Source of the DNA: a bacterium
GTDB lineage: Bacteria > Patescibacteriota > Minisyncoccia > UBA6257
Assembly: GCA_030673525.1 (NCBI GenBank)
Contig: DAOVIY010000015.1
Span: 1-10,732 of the forward strand
DNA: 10,732 bases
Direction of reading: 5' to 3'
The notes below the pieces were generated by a model. That model worked only from the letters and a program-made list of their open reading frames with translations. It had not been told where the DNA came from and searched no databases. The translations under genes were made by a program, and so were the position numbers. Below, one piece after another: positions 1 through 6,040 of this stretch. Within the stretch, counting starts at the first letter, position 1, and each line of letters starts with the position of its first letter.

Positions 1-1237
1 AGATGCGCAGAAAAAACTTATAACTAAATATCGTTTTAGTGAAATTCAGACAAATGCTATTCTAGAAATGAAGCTTCAAAATCTGGCAAAATTGGAAAGG
101 AAAAAACTTAAAAAAGAATTAGTTGAAAAACAAAAATTAATAAAAGAATATACATTAATCCTGAAAGAGCCAAAAAGAATTTCTAATATCATCAAAGAAG
201 AGATTAAAAAACTAAAAGAAAAATATGGAGATGAACGACGCACAGAAGTGCGAGCATATCTGCCTGAAGCCATTACTGAAGAACAACTTATCCCATCGCA
301 GGAAACATTAATTGCTCTTTCCCAAAATGGATATGTGAAACGATTTAATCCAAATGCTTTACGAGGACAAAAAAGAGGAGGAAAAGGAGTTATAGCTTAC
401 GAAGCGAAAAATGAAGAAGATATTTTAACCCATCTTGTTTCTTGTAATACAAGGGATGAAATTTTGTTCTTCACTGACCGAGGACGTCTTTTCAAATTAC
501 GCGCTTTTGAAATTACAGAAACCTCCCGTACAGCACGTGGAAAAACTATCCAGAATTATCTAAACCTCAATCCTGAAGAAAGAATTATTGTTTTGTTAAA
601 TTATCCTTCCAAACAAACAGAAATTACTTCCACTTACTTATTAATGGCTACGGAAAAAGGTATTATCAAAAAAAGCTTGCTTAAAGAATATGATAATATC
701 CGTAAAGGAGGAATTATAGCCCTAAAGCTTATGAAAAATGACAAGCTTATCGGTGCTGCTTTATGTAATAAAAATGACGAAATAATTTTAGCTACTAATA
801 AAGGTCAGTCTGTACGTTTTTCTGAAAAAGATGCCAGAGCAATTGGCCGTTCGGCAAGCGGAGTCATAGGAATAAAACTTTCTAACAACGACAATGTAAT
901 TAGTCTAATTGTTATCAAAACTAAAGCAGAAAAAATAAAAAAACAAATTCTTGTAATTAGTGAAAATGGATTTGGTAAAAGAACAAATCTAAAAGAATAT
1001 CGAAAACAAAAAAGAGGCGGCCATGGAATAAAAACAATGAAAATCACAGCAAAAACAGGAAGCCTTATAAAATCCTGCTTAGTGAAAGACGAGGAATCTT
1101 TAGTTGCCGTTTCTCAAAAAGGACAGATCCTCAAAGCGCCTCTTAGGGGTATATCTATTTTAAAACGTTCTACTCAAGGGGTAAGAATTATGAGATTAGA
1201 TCAAGGAGATAAAATTGCTGCAATTACTTTATTATGA
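1..1237 (+). CDS. gyrA: DNA gyrase subunit A, C-terminal half (5' end outside window)
   Basis: GyrA is the DNA-cleaving and DNA-wrapping subunit of gyrase, which introduces negative supercoils using ATP hydrolysed by GyrB. The frame is open from base 2 to the TGA at 1235-1237, giving about 411 residues, roughly half of a normal GyrA. It begins in the end of the breakage-reunion domain, with the conserved FSEIQTNAILEMKLQNL segment, followed by a charged coiled coil and the GDERRTEV junction. The rest is the C-terminal beta-pinwheel that wraps DNA. A GyrA box, QKRGGKG, is encoded at 368-388; this motif separates GyrA from ParC. Later blades show RKGGIIALKL, GRSASGVIGIKL, a second box-like QKRGGHG and STQGVRIMRL. 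The ATG at 68 is internal, not a start, because conserved GyrA sequence continues upstream of it. Identification is very secure; only the upstream half is missing. Confidence 0.97.
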   Translation, partial: DAQKKLITKYRFSEIQTNAILEMKLQNLAKLERKKLKKELVEKQKLIKEYTLILKEPKRISNIIKEEIKKLKEKYGDERRTEVRAYLPEAITEEQLIPSQETLIALSQNGYVKRFNPNALRGQKRGGKGVIAYEAKNEEDILTHLVSCNTRDEILFFTDRGRLFKLRAFEITETSRTARGKTIQNYLNLNPEERIIVLLNYPSKQTEITSTYLLMATEKGIIKKSLLKEYDNIRKGGIIALKLMKNDKLIGAALCNKNDEIILATNKGQSVRFSEKDARAIGRSASGVIGIKLSNNDNVISLIVIKTKAEKIKKQILVISENGFGKRTNLKEYRKQKRGGHGIKTMKITAKTGSLIKSCLVKDEESLVAVSQKGQILKAPLRGISILKRSTQGVRIMRLDQGDKIAAITLL

Positions 1238-1244
1238 AAAAATT

Positions 1245-1253
1245 TGGTATAAT
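1245..1253 (+). promoter_or_regulatory. Extended -10 promoter for the methyltransferase gene
   Basis: TGGTATAAT, a perfect TATAAT hexamer at 1248-1253 with an upstream TGn, lies just after the gyrA stop codon. No good -35 box sits 16-18 bases upstream, which is tolerable for extended -10 promoters. Transcription would be expected to begin near 1260, only about six bases before the ATG at 1266, so the mRNA would be almost leaderless. This is inferred from sequence alone. Confidence 0.45.
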
Positions 1254-1265
1254 AATATAAATATT

Positions 1266-1805
1266 ATGACATCTTTTCTCAATCCTGATGAAATAGTTAA
1301 AACCCTTCCTTTAAAAGAAGGGATGACTGTGGCTGATTTTGGCAGCGGTGCAGGATATTTTAGCTTAGCAATAGCTAAATGCTTAAAACCTTCTGGAAGA
1401 GTAATAGCTCTTGATATTTGGAAACCTTCATTAGAAGCTTTAGAATTCCGTTCTAAATTAGAAGGACTTTTTAATATTATAGAACCCCGTTGGGCAAATT
1501 TAGAAGATACACGGGGAAGTAATTTACCTAATGATTCTTGTGATTTAGTTTTAATATCCAATATGCTTTTTGAAGTTGAGAAAAAAGAAGATTTAATTCA
1601 AGAGGCAAAAAGAGTATTAAAATTGGAGGGTTATTTAGTCCTTATAGAATGGTATCCTGATAAATTACCTTCGCAAAAAAAACTCTATCCAATTGGCAAA
1701 GACGAAAGCGTGAATTTACTGGAAAAATCTGGTTTTCAAGTGGAAAGAGAATTATCTTTAGGATTGACTCATTATGGATTTCTAACAAAATTAGTTGATA
1801 AATAA
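1266..1805 (+). CDS. Class I SAM-dependent methyltransferase (Methyltransf_11/UbiE-like fold)
   Basis: This is a small soluble methyltransferase of 179 residues that transfers a methyl group from S-adenosylmethionine; its substrate cannot be read from the sequence. Motif I is VADFGSGAGYFSLAIA near residues 22-37 (the glycine-rich SAM loop). It is followed by VIALDI, whose acidic residue should hold the ribose, and by CDLVLISNMLFEVE, matching motif IV and the segment after it. The C-terminal half has the expected RVLKLEGYLVLIEW strand and a final GFLTKL strand. The frame could start at a TTG at 1215, but that would overlap gyrA and add a non-conserved leader; the ATG at 1266 is preferred and has a -10 box just upstream. 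There is no Shine-Dalgarno sequence. The stop codon directly abuts the ATG of the next gene, suggesting co-transcription. Confidence 0.88.
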   Translation: MTSFLNPDEIVKTLPLKEGMTVADFGSGAGYFSLAIAKCLKPSGRVIALDIWKPSLEALEFRSKLEGLFNIIEPRWANLEDTRGSNLPNDSCDLVLISNMLFEVEKKEDLIQEAKRVLKLEGYLVLIEWYPDKLPSQKKLYPIGKDESVNLLEKSGFQVERELSLGLTHYGFLTKLVDK

Positions 1806-3116
1806 ATGGCATTAATAATGCGCCAAAAAAAGATTCTATTAGTCGTCGGTTTAATTATTATTTCTATTGTCTTTTTGGGAATAAAATTTCACAAGACCAA
1901 ACCAACACCTGTTAGTTTAGAAATTTGGGGAATATTGGATGATGCTAAAACATTTTTACCGATAATTGATAATTTTCAAAAAAAATATCCTTACACTCGA
2001 ATTAGTTATACACTAAAAGACAAAGACACTTACCATGAAGATCTCCTAAGGGCTTTTAGTGATAATCAAGCCCCAGATATTTTCATGCTTTGGAATAGTA
2101 ATCTTCCTTACTATCAAAATAAAATCTCCCATTTGGACTTAAAAAAAGATAATGATTTAAACTTATTTGATTTAGATCAAACCTATCCTAAAATAGCAAA
2201 AAATGAATTGTTAAAAGATAATTATTTACTCGGTATTCCGTTGTATGTTGACACTTTGGCTCTTTATTATAATCAGGATATTTTTAACTATTATAATATT
2301 GCTCTTCCCCCTTCCACATGGGCAGAAGTTCTTAATTTGATTTCCCGTCTGCGCAGAACTAACAATCAAGGACAGATTACACGAGCAGCAATCGCATTAG
2401 GATCTCCTTATAATGTTCGATGGAACTTTGATATTATATCAGCTTTAATGATACAATATGGCAGTAATATTGTTGATATAGATAAAAAACAAACAACTTT
2501 AGAATATGAATTACGGATCAATGGTAAAAAGATTTTGCCTGGCGAAGAAGCATTAAAATTTTATACTCAATTTAGTGACTCTCGTTCCCGTTATTATACT
2601 TGGAATGATAACTTTATTGATTCGGTGATTGCTTTTAGTAAGGGGAAAACTGCTATGTTCATTGGATATAATCAAGCTCAAAAGATTATAGAAGAGTATA
2701 ATCCTAATCTTAATTATGGTATTGCCTCTTTACCACAATTTACTGCTAATTCTTCCAATAAGATAAATTATGGAAATGTAATGAGTTTAGTGGTTTCTCA
2801 AAATTCAAAATATTCTGAAGAATGCTGGACATTTTTGAAATTTCTTGCGCAAAAGAATACTGCTAAATTTTATTACCTTCAAACAAAAAATCCCCCTGCC
2901 CGTTTAGATTTAATTCAAGATTATGTTAATGAACCTATTAGTGGAATATTTACAAGACAAATTCTATTAAGTCAAAATTGGCATCAATATAATTTTCAGG
3001 AAATTACAAAAATATTTCAAGAAATGATAGAAGCTATTACCCACAAAGGTAAATCCCCGATTCAAGCAATAATTATCGCGGCTGATAGAATTGACTTTTT
3101 CTGGAATAAAAAATAA
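1806..3116 (+). CDS. Extracellular solute-binding protein, family 1 (membrane-anchored)
   Basis: This 436-residue protein resembles the maltose-binding type (family 1) of substrate-binding proteins that feed ABC importers. Visible signatures are a first strand SLEIWGILDDAKTFLPIIDNFQKKYP, the APDIFMLW segment after about residue 89, GIPLYVDTLALYYNQDIF, PPSTWAEVLNLISRL, the AFSKGKTAMFIGY segment and a late SEECWTFLKFL helix. Residues 9-27 form a hydrophobic segment after RQKK that should export and anchor the protein. There is no cysteine there, so it is not a lipoprotein. The ATG at 1806 touches the preceding stop codon; the ATG at 1818 (MRQKK) is an equally possible start. No ABC permease or ATPase lies nearby. 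Instead, three pilin-like genes follow, the first 12 bases downstream, so a structural or sensing role is possible. The ligand is unknown. Confidence 0.85.
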   Translation: MALIMRQKKILLVVGLIIISIVFLGIKFHKTKPTPVSLEIWGILDDAKTFLPIIDNFQKKYPYTRISYTLKDKDTYHEDLLRAFSDNQAPDIFMLWNSNLPYYQNKISHLDLKKDNDLNLFDLDQTYPKIAKNELLKDNYLLGIPLYVDTLALYYNQDIFNYYNIALPPSTWAEVLNLISRLRRTNNQGQITRAAIALGSPYNVRWNFDIISALMIQYGSNIVDIDKKQTTLEYELRINGKKILPGEEALKFYTQFSDSRSRYYTWNDNFIDSVIAFSKGKTAMFIGYNQAQKIIEEYNPNLNYGIASLPQFTANSSNKINYGNVMSLVVSQNSKYSEECWTFLKFLAQKNTAKFYYLQTKNPPARLDLIQDYVNEPISGIFTRQILLSQNWHQYNFQEITKIFQEMIEAITHKGKSPIQAIIIAADRIDFFWNKK

Positions 3117-3128
3117 TAAACGTGAAAC

Positions 3129-4415
3129 ATGAAATATATAAAGCCAAACAATAGAATAATAAAAAAAATAATTGTTTTTTCTCTTCTTATCCTATTATCA
3201 ACGCCTATTTTAACAAACGCTGCTCCATTGGTTCCTTGTGGTGGTGAGAACGACCCTTGTACTACTTGCGATTTATTGATATTAGCACAAAATGTTTTAG
3301 AGTTTGCCTTAAAAATGGCATTTCTTGTAATTATTGGATTTATTGTCTATGGAGGATTCCGCTGGATATTCTCTCTTGGTAAAGAAGAACACCTTAAAGC
3401 TGGACAACAAATTATAACAAATGCTATTATAGGATTAATTATTATTTTGACTGCCTGGATCATTGTTAACACTGTATTCTGGACAATTAAACAAATGGGT
3501 GGCGATGATTATACAGGGACCTGGTTTCACATAGAATGTCCTGAATCTGGCTCTATATTAGATATGTCTGGAGACGGTACAACTCCCAGTGAAAACATAG
3601 TCTCTAATGATGAAGAAAATGAAAATGAAGAAGAAGAATGGGAAGATGCTGTACAATATACTATTAGTGACTCAAATCAAATGTGTCTGCCTATAACGAT
3701 TTCCCGTGAATGTGCAGATGGATTTAATCTGAATAAAAGCAAATGTGAAACAGGAGAGCATACGATTACAACAGAAAGCAAAATGACGAGTAATGGAAAA
3801 GGGTGGTATTGTAAATTTGTAGGTGACACTAATATTGCTGGTTCAGATATTAATCCTTGTTATCCTCCTATTGGCACTCTATATATTGATTGTATTATTG
3901 ATCCTGATTATATTCCTCTTGAAGAACAAATAGAACAGAAGAAAAAAGAAATGGAAGAAAAATATGCTGATCTAGACGGAGAATGGGTTGAATATCCAAT
4001 TATGTGCCCGGAATGGGATAAGAACTGTGACGAAGCGTCTGGAGCAGCTGAATGCGGGGTAATACAAAAGAAAATAAAAGATGGTTTCTGTCTTGCTATA
4101 GAACCAACTAAATTACTCAATTCGCCAGGAGAAATTTATGGGAATGGATGGCATTGTGATTTTGGAAAAAACAATATTAATAGCCCAAGCCCAGAAGGTA
4201 AATCTTTTGCTTATTGTATCTCGGAAGACAATGGAACACCCGCGAACATCGTAGAACCAGAACCTGAATCAGATCCAGAACCAGAATCTAAATGCGTGGA
4301 TTGTGGAATAGGCTGGTCTAATATCTGCGATGAAGATGAATGTCTTGCTCTTGGAAACTGTAAATTCACGAATACTTTTGGACCAGGAGGAAAATGTGAG
4401 TTTAATAATAATTAA
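3129..4415 (+). CDS. TrbC/VirB2-like pilin core fused to a cysteine-rich exported tail
   Basis: This 428-residue protein has a signal peptide (about residues 1-31, ending TNAA), a PCG-x6-CTTC segment, and two membrane helices (about 53-80 and 97-120) separated by the short GKEEHLK loop. That core matches the TrbC/VirB2-like pilin fold of the two following genes. Beyond residue 130 comes a tail not usual for such pilins: an acidic linker (160-173), cysteine module 1 (186-255), a charged coiled coil (264-280), cysteine module 2 (293-363), a Pro-Glu linker (376-387) and a cysteine-rich end (389-423). The two modules share cysteine spacing and a G-x-G-W-x-C-x-F motif, so they arose by duplication. 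There are 22 cysteines, all after the signal peptide; VirB2-like topology would put the tail outside the cell, where disulfides could form. The role is unknown; an adhesive or tip subunit is conceivable. No Shine-Dalgarno sequence precedes the ATG. Confidence 0.85.
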   Translation: MKYIKPNNRIIKKIIVFSLLILLSTPILTNAAPLVPCGGENDPCTTCDLLILAQNVLEFALKMAFLVIIGFIVYGGFRWIFSLGKEEHLKAGQQIITNAIIGLIIILTAWIIVNTVFWTIKQMGGDDYTGTWFHIECPESGSILDMSGDGTTPSENIVSNDEENENEEEEWEDAVQYTISDSNQMCLPITISRECADGFNLNKSKCETGEHTITTESKMTSNGKGWYCKFVGDTNIAGSDINPCYPPIGTLYIDCIIDPDYIPLEEQIEQKKKEMEEKYADLDGEWVEYPIMCPEWDKNCDEASGAAECGVIQKKIKDGFCLAIEPTKLLNSPGEIYGNGWHCDFGKNNINSPSPEGKSFAYCISEDNGTPANIVEPEPESDPEPESKCVDCGIGWSNICDEDECLALGNCKFTNTFGPGGKCEFNNN

Positions 4416-4433
4416 TTAACTATAAAACCAATT

Positions 4434-4931
4434 ATGAAACCAATATTTAAAAATTCTACAAAAATAAATATCGTCTTATTAGTTATTTTAATTCTTAATT
4501 TAGTATTATTAGGCTTATTTTTAAATCCGATACAAAGTCGGGCAGTAATTCCTATTAATGGAGAAGTCAGTTATACCGAAGAACCCACTGCTGATCTATT
4601 TATCCCAAATCCATTAGGAGAAACGAGTGAGATTAGTACTTTGGCAAAAAATATTATTAATTTTTTAATTAAGTTAGCTATTCCTATTAGTGCTATTCTT
4701 ATTGTTTATGCAGGATTTCTTTATATTACCTCTGCTGGAAATGAAGAGAAAATAAAAACTGCCCAAAAAGCCCTGATTTGGGCTTTAGTAGGTTTTGTTA
4801 TTATTTTAATAGCCAGCAGTATTCCTACTATTATACAAGACTTTCTTTCTGGAGAAGAAGAATTATCAGGAATAGAAGGAGGTGGAGGAGTAGGGGCAGG
4901 AATAGGAGCAGAGGGAGAAATAAACTTTTAA
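4434..4931 (+). CDS. TrbC/VirB2-family pilin-like protein (165 aa)
   Basis: This protein has an N-terminal hydrophobic signal segment (about residues 11-30, possible cleavage near QSRA), an exported stretch of about 25 residues, and NPLGETSEISTLAKNIINF leading into two membrane helices (about 75-99 and 113-137). Between them is the loop TSAGNEEKIKTAQKA, typical of TrbC/VirB2-like pilins of CPR bacteria. The tail is glycine-rich (GGGGVGAGIG) and ends in an acidic stretch. In characterised type IV secretion systems such proteins form the pilus; whether a pilus is made here is unknown. The gene starts 18 bases after the cysteine-rich pilin gene and probably shares its transcript. No Shine-Dalgarno sequence is visible. 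The arginine-rich frame overlapping its 3' end (4778-4966) is a shadow, not a gene. Confidence 0.88.
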   Translation: MKPIFKNSTKINIVLLVILILNLVLLGLFLNPIQSRAVIPINGEVSYTEEPTADLFIPNPLGETSEISTLAKNIINFLIKLAIPISAILIVYAGFLYITSAGNEEKIKTAQKALIWALVGFVIILIASSIPTIIQDFLSGEEELSGIEGGGGVGAGIGAEGEINF

Positions 4932-4934
4932 GAT

Positions 4935-4963
4935 GTCAATTTGTATTAATCCTAAGAATTGAC
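4935..4963. repeat. Inverted repeat overlapping a -35 box
   Basis: GTCAATT (4935-4941) and AATTGAC (4957-4963) are perfect 7-base inverted arms separated by 15 bases. The right arm contains most of the TTGACT -35 hexamer of the promoter before the third pilin gene. It could be an operator, or a hairpin at the end of the preceding transcript, though no T-run follows it. Function is not shown by the sequence. Confidence 0.4.
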
Positions 4964-4988
4964 TAATACTGCCTATAAGTGATATAAT
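4959..4988 (+). promoter_or_regulatory. Sigma-70 type promoter for the third pilin gene
   Basis: TTGACT (4959-4964) and TATAAT (4983-4988) are separated by 18 bases, and TGA directly precedes the -10 box, making an extended -10. This is the best promoter match in the window. Transcription should start near 4995, giving a leader of about 50 bases before the ATG at 5046. The leader has no well-placed ribosome binding site; the AAAGG at 5006-5010 is too far upstream. Confidence 0.72.
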
Positions 4989-5045
4989 TCATACTAGAGA
5001 ATAATAAAGGTCGAGTTCAATAAATAACTTTAATTATATAAAAAA

Positions 5046-5396
5046 ATGAAAAAAGCTCTTCTACCTATTCTGGCTATAAGTATATTAATTGCTATGCCTG
5101 TTTTTGGTGACAATCTTCCAGCCGGAGACATTCCCGCGTTTTCAGGAGGTCTTGATATTTGGAAATTATTAGAAAAAGCTCTAAATTGGTTTTTTAATGC
5201 TGCAATCTTTGTAGCGGCACTTTACATTGTCTACGCAGGATGGCAATATGTAACTGCTGGAGGAGATGAAGAAAAAGCCAAAAAAGGCCTAAATAACCTT
5301 ATTTATGCTTTAATAGGTGTTGGTATAGCATTATTAGCTAAAGGATTGATCTATGTAATAGGCCAATTCGTGACCGGCACAGCAATTACTTTTTAG
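5046..5396 (+). CDS. TrbC/VirB2-family pilin-like protein, short form (116 aa)
   Basis: This is a minimal two-helix pilin: a signal peptide (about residues 1-21, MKKALL start, cleavage plausible after VFG), a short exported N-terminus containing GGLDIWKLLEKALNWF, helix 1 (about 47-70) with YAGWQYVTAGGDEEKAKKG at its end, and helix 2 (about 84-108). The Y-A-G-x-x-Y-[IV]-T core and the G-[DN]-E-E-K loop are shared with the preceding 165-residue pilin, so the two are paralogues. It has its own strong promoter upstream and a strong terminator downstream, so it can be transcribed alone and at a higher level. That fits a major structural subunit, while the longer paralogues may be minor ones; this is inference. 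The ATG follows an A-rich stretch with no Shine-Dalgarno sequence. Confidence 0.88.
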   Translation: MKKALLPILAISILIAMPVFGDNLPAGDIPAFSGGLDIWKLLEKALNWFFNAAIFVAALYIVYAGWQYVTAGGDEEKAKKGLNNLIYALIGVGIALLAKGLIYVIGQFVTGTAITF

Positions 5397-5431
5397 AAAA
5401 ACTGAGTTGAATTTTTTCTTGACTATCATTT

Positions 5432-5458
5432 AAAAACCCCGTTTCAAACGGGGTTTTT
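5432..5458. terminator. Bidirectional intrinsic terminator between convergent gene blocks
   Basis: CCCCGTTT (5437-5444) pairs with AAACGGGG (5446-5453). In practice this is at least a five-pair GC-rich stem with a TTTCAAA loop, flanked by AAAAA on the left and TTTTT on the right. Read on the plus strand it ends the third pilin transcript 36 bases after the stop codon. Read on the minus strand it ends the transcript carrying hsp20 and tRNA-Leu, since the flanking A-run becomes a U-run. Confidence 0.9.
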
Positions 5459-5502
5459 AATTTAATTACATTCTGATGGGTGTGGAAGATTTATTATTTA
5501 GG

Positions 5503-5584
5503 TGGGCGAGGTGGGATTCGAACCCACACGCCTTTCGGTACAAGGTCCTAAACCTTGCGCGTCTACCAATTCCGCCACCCGCCC
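5503..5584 (-). tRNA. tRNA-Leu (anticodon UAG)
   Basis: The minus strand folds as a class II tRNA. The 5' acceptor GGGCGGG pairs with CTCGCCC with one G-U pair, followed by the leucine-type TGGCGGAATTGGTAGACGC D-arm region. The anticodon arm is CAAGG-TTTAGGA-CCTTG, with UAG at positions 34-36. A long variable arm contains CCGAAAGG, and the T-arm is GTGGG-TTCGAAT-CCCAC. The discriminator is A. The bases after it are CCT, so the full CCA end is not encoded and must be added by an enzyme. The gene starts 6 bases after the hsp20 stop codon and so is probably cut from that transcript. Confidence 0.96.
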
Positions 5585-5590
5585 AAACCG

Positions 5591-5983
5591 TTACTCTTCT
5601 TCAATCTTTAGTGTTTTTCTTTTGGTTTTCATTAGCTTAGGCAAATGAATAATCAACATACCATTTTTAATTGTTGCTTTTGCTTGATCTGCATTTATTT
5701 CCTGAGGAAGAATTAAGGAACGGGAAAATGGACCCCAAAAACACTCATCATAATAAACTTTTTCAATTTCATCTTGATTTTCTCTATTTCTTTCAGCCCG
5801 AATAGTAATCATATCATTGGTAATTGAAATATCTAAGTCACTAATTGCTACACCACCGATTACTGCCCGAAGGATTAATTCATCTTTACTTTCGCAAAGG
5901 TCAACTGCCAATTCCCCTTCTTCTGCTGAGGATGGCCATGGATTAGCACTTTTAACATCTTCTGATTCTGTTTTTTCTGCCAT
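5591..5983 (-). CDS. Hsp20 / alpha-crystallin family small heat shock protein
   Basis: This is a 130-residue small heat shock protein, an ATP-independent holdase that binds unfolding proteins in the cytoplasm. After a short disordered N-terminus (about 1-22) the alpha-crystallin domain spans about 23-116: EGELAVDLCESKDELILRA, ISDLDISITNDMITIRAER, YYDECFWGPFSRSLILP and the family signature NGMLIIHLPK. The C-terminal tail TLKIEEE has an L-K-I triplet in the place of the usual I-x-I/V motif that docks onto neighbouring subunits. It lies 50 bases downstream of the prsW stop codon, with the tRNA-Leu gene right after it. No sigma-32 or CIRCE-type heat-shock element is recognisable upstream, and there is no Shine-Dalgarno sequence. 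The family assignment is secure. Confidence 0.95.
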   Translation of the reverse strand: MAEKTESEDVKSANPWPSSAEEGELAVDLCESKDELILRAVIGGVAISDLDISITNDMITIRAERNRENQDEIEKVYYDECFWGPFSRSLILPQEINADQAKATIKNGMLIIHLPKLMKTKRKTLKIEEE

Positions 5984-6005
5984 ATTATTGATTATTGTTA
6001 AATTG

Positions 6006-6040
6006 TCTTATTCGTATATTTGTATTGGATTCGTTATTCA
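6006..6040. repeat. Degenerate AT-rich micro-repeat (possible period-7 units)
   Basis: The run TCTTATT, CGTATAT, TTGTATT, GGATTCG, TTATTCA covers the prsW stop codon and the start of the prsW-hsp20 gap. It loosely resembles the clearer heptamer array inside tsaD (9333-9367), sharing TTGTATT-like units, but the register is broken and the match could be chance in AT-rich DNA. Confidence 0.25.

Noticed and set aside
1007..1027. Second GyrA-box-like motif (QKRGGHG) in gyrA
   Set aside because: A similar motif in a later pinwheel blade is common in GyrA proteins, so it is not a sign of duplication or fusion.
1235..1252. Possible TGA recoding to glycine, as in some CPR lineages
   Set aside because: No gene here has an internal TGA, gyrA ends at a TGA where the family normally ends, and glycine uses standard codons.
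1215..1265. Upstream TTG start that would lengthen the methyltransferase by 17 residues
   Set aside because: It overlaps the end of gyrA, lies upstream of the -10 box and adds a leader unlike methyltransferase N-termini; the ATG at 1266 is simpler.
3472..3478. Single CTGTATT inside the cysteine-rich pilin gene, matching the tsaD heptamer
   Set aside because: It is one copy with no neighbouring units and encodes a normal membrane-helix segment, so it is chance.
4778..4966. Arginine-rich 62-residue reading frame overlapping the 3' end of the second pilin
   Set aside because: It is a shifted reading of the glycine/glutamate-rich pilin tail; the pilin frame has clear family motifs.
5419..5424. 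TTGACT resembling a -35 box after the third pilin gene
   Set aside because: No -10 box lies at the right distance; the terminator hairpin is there instead.
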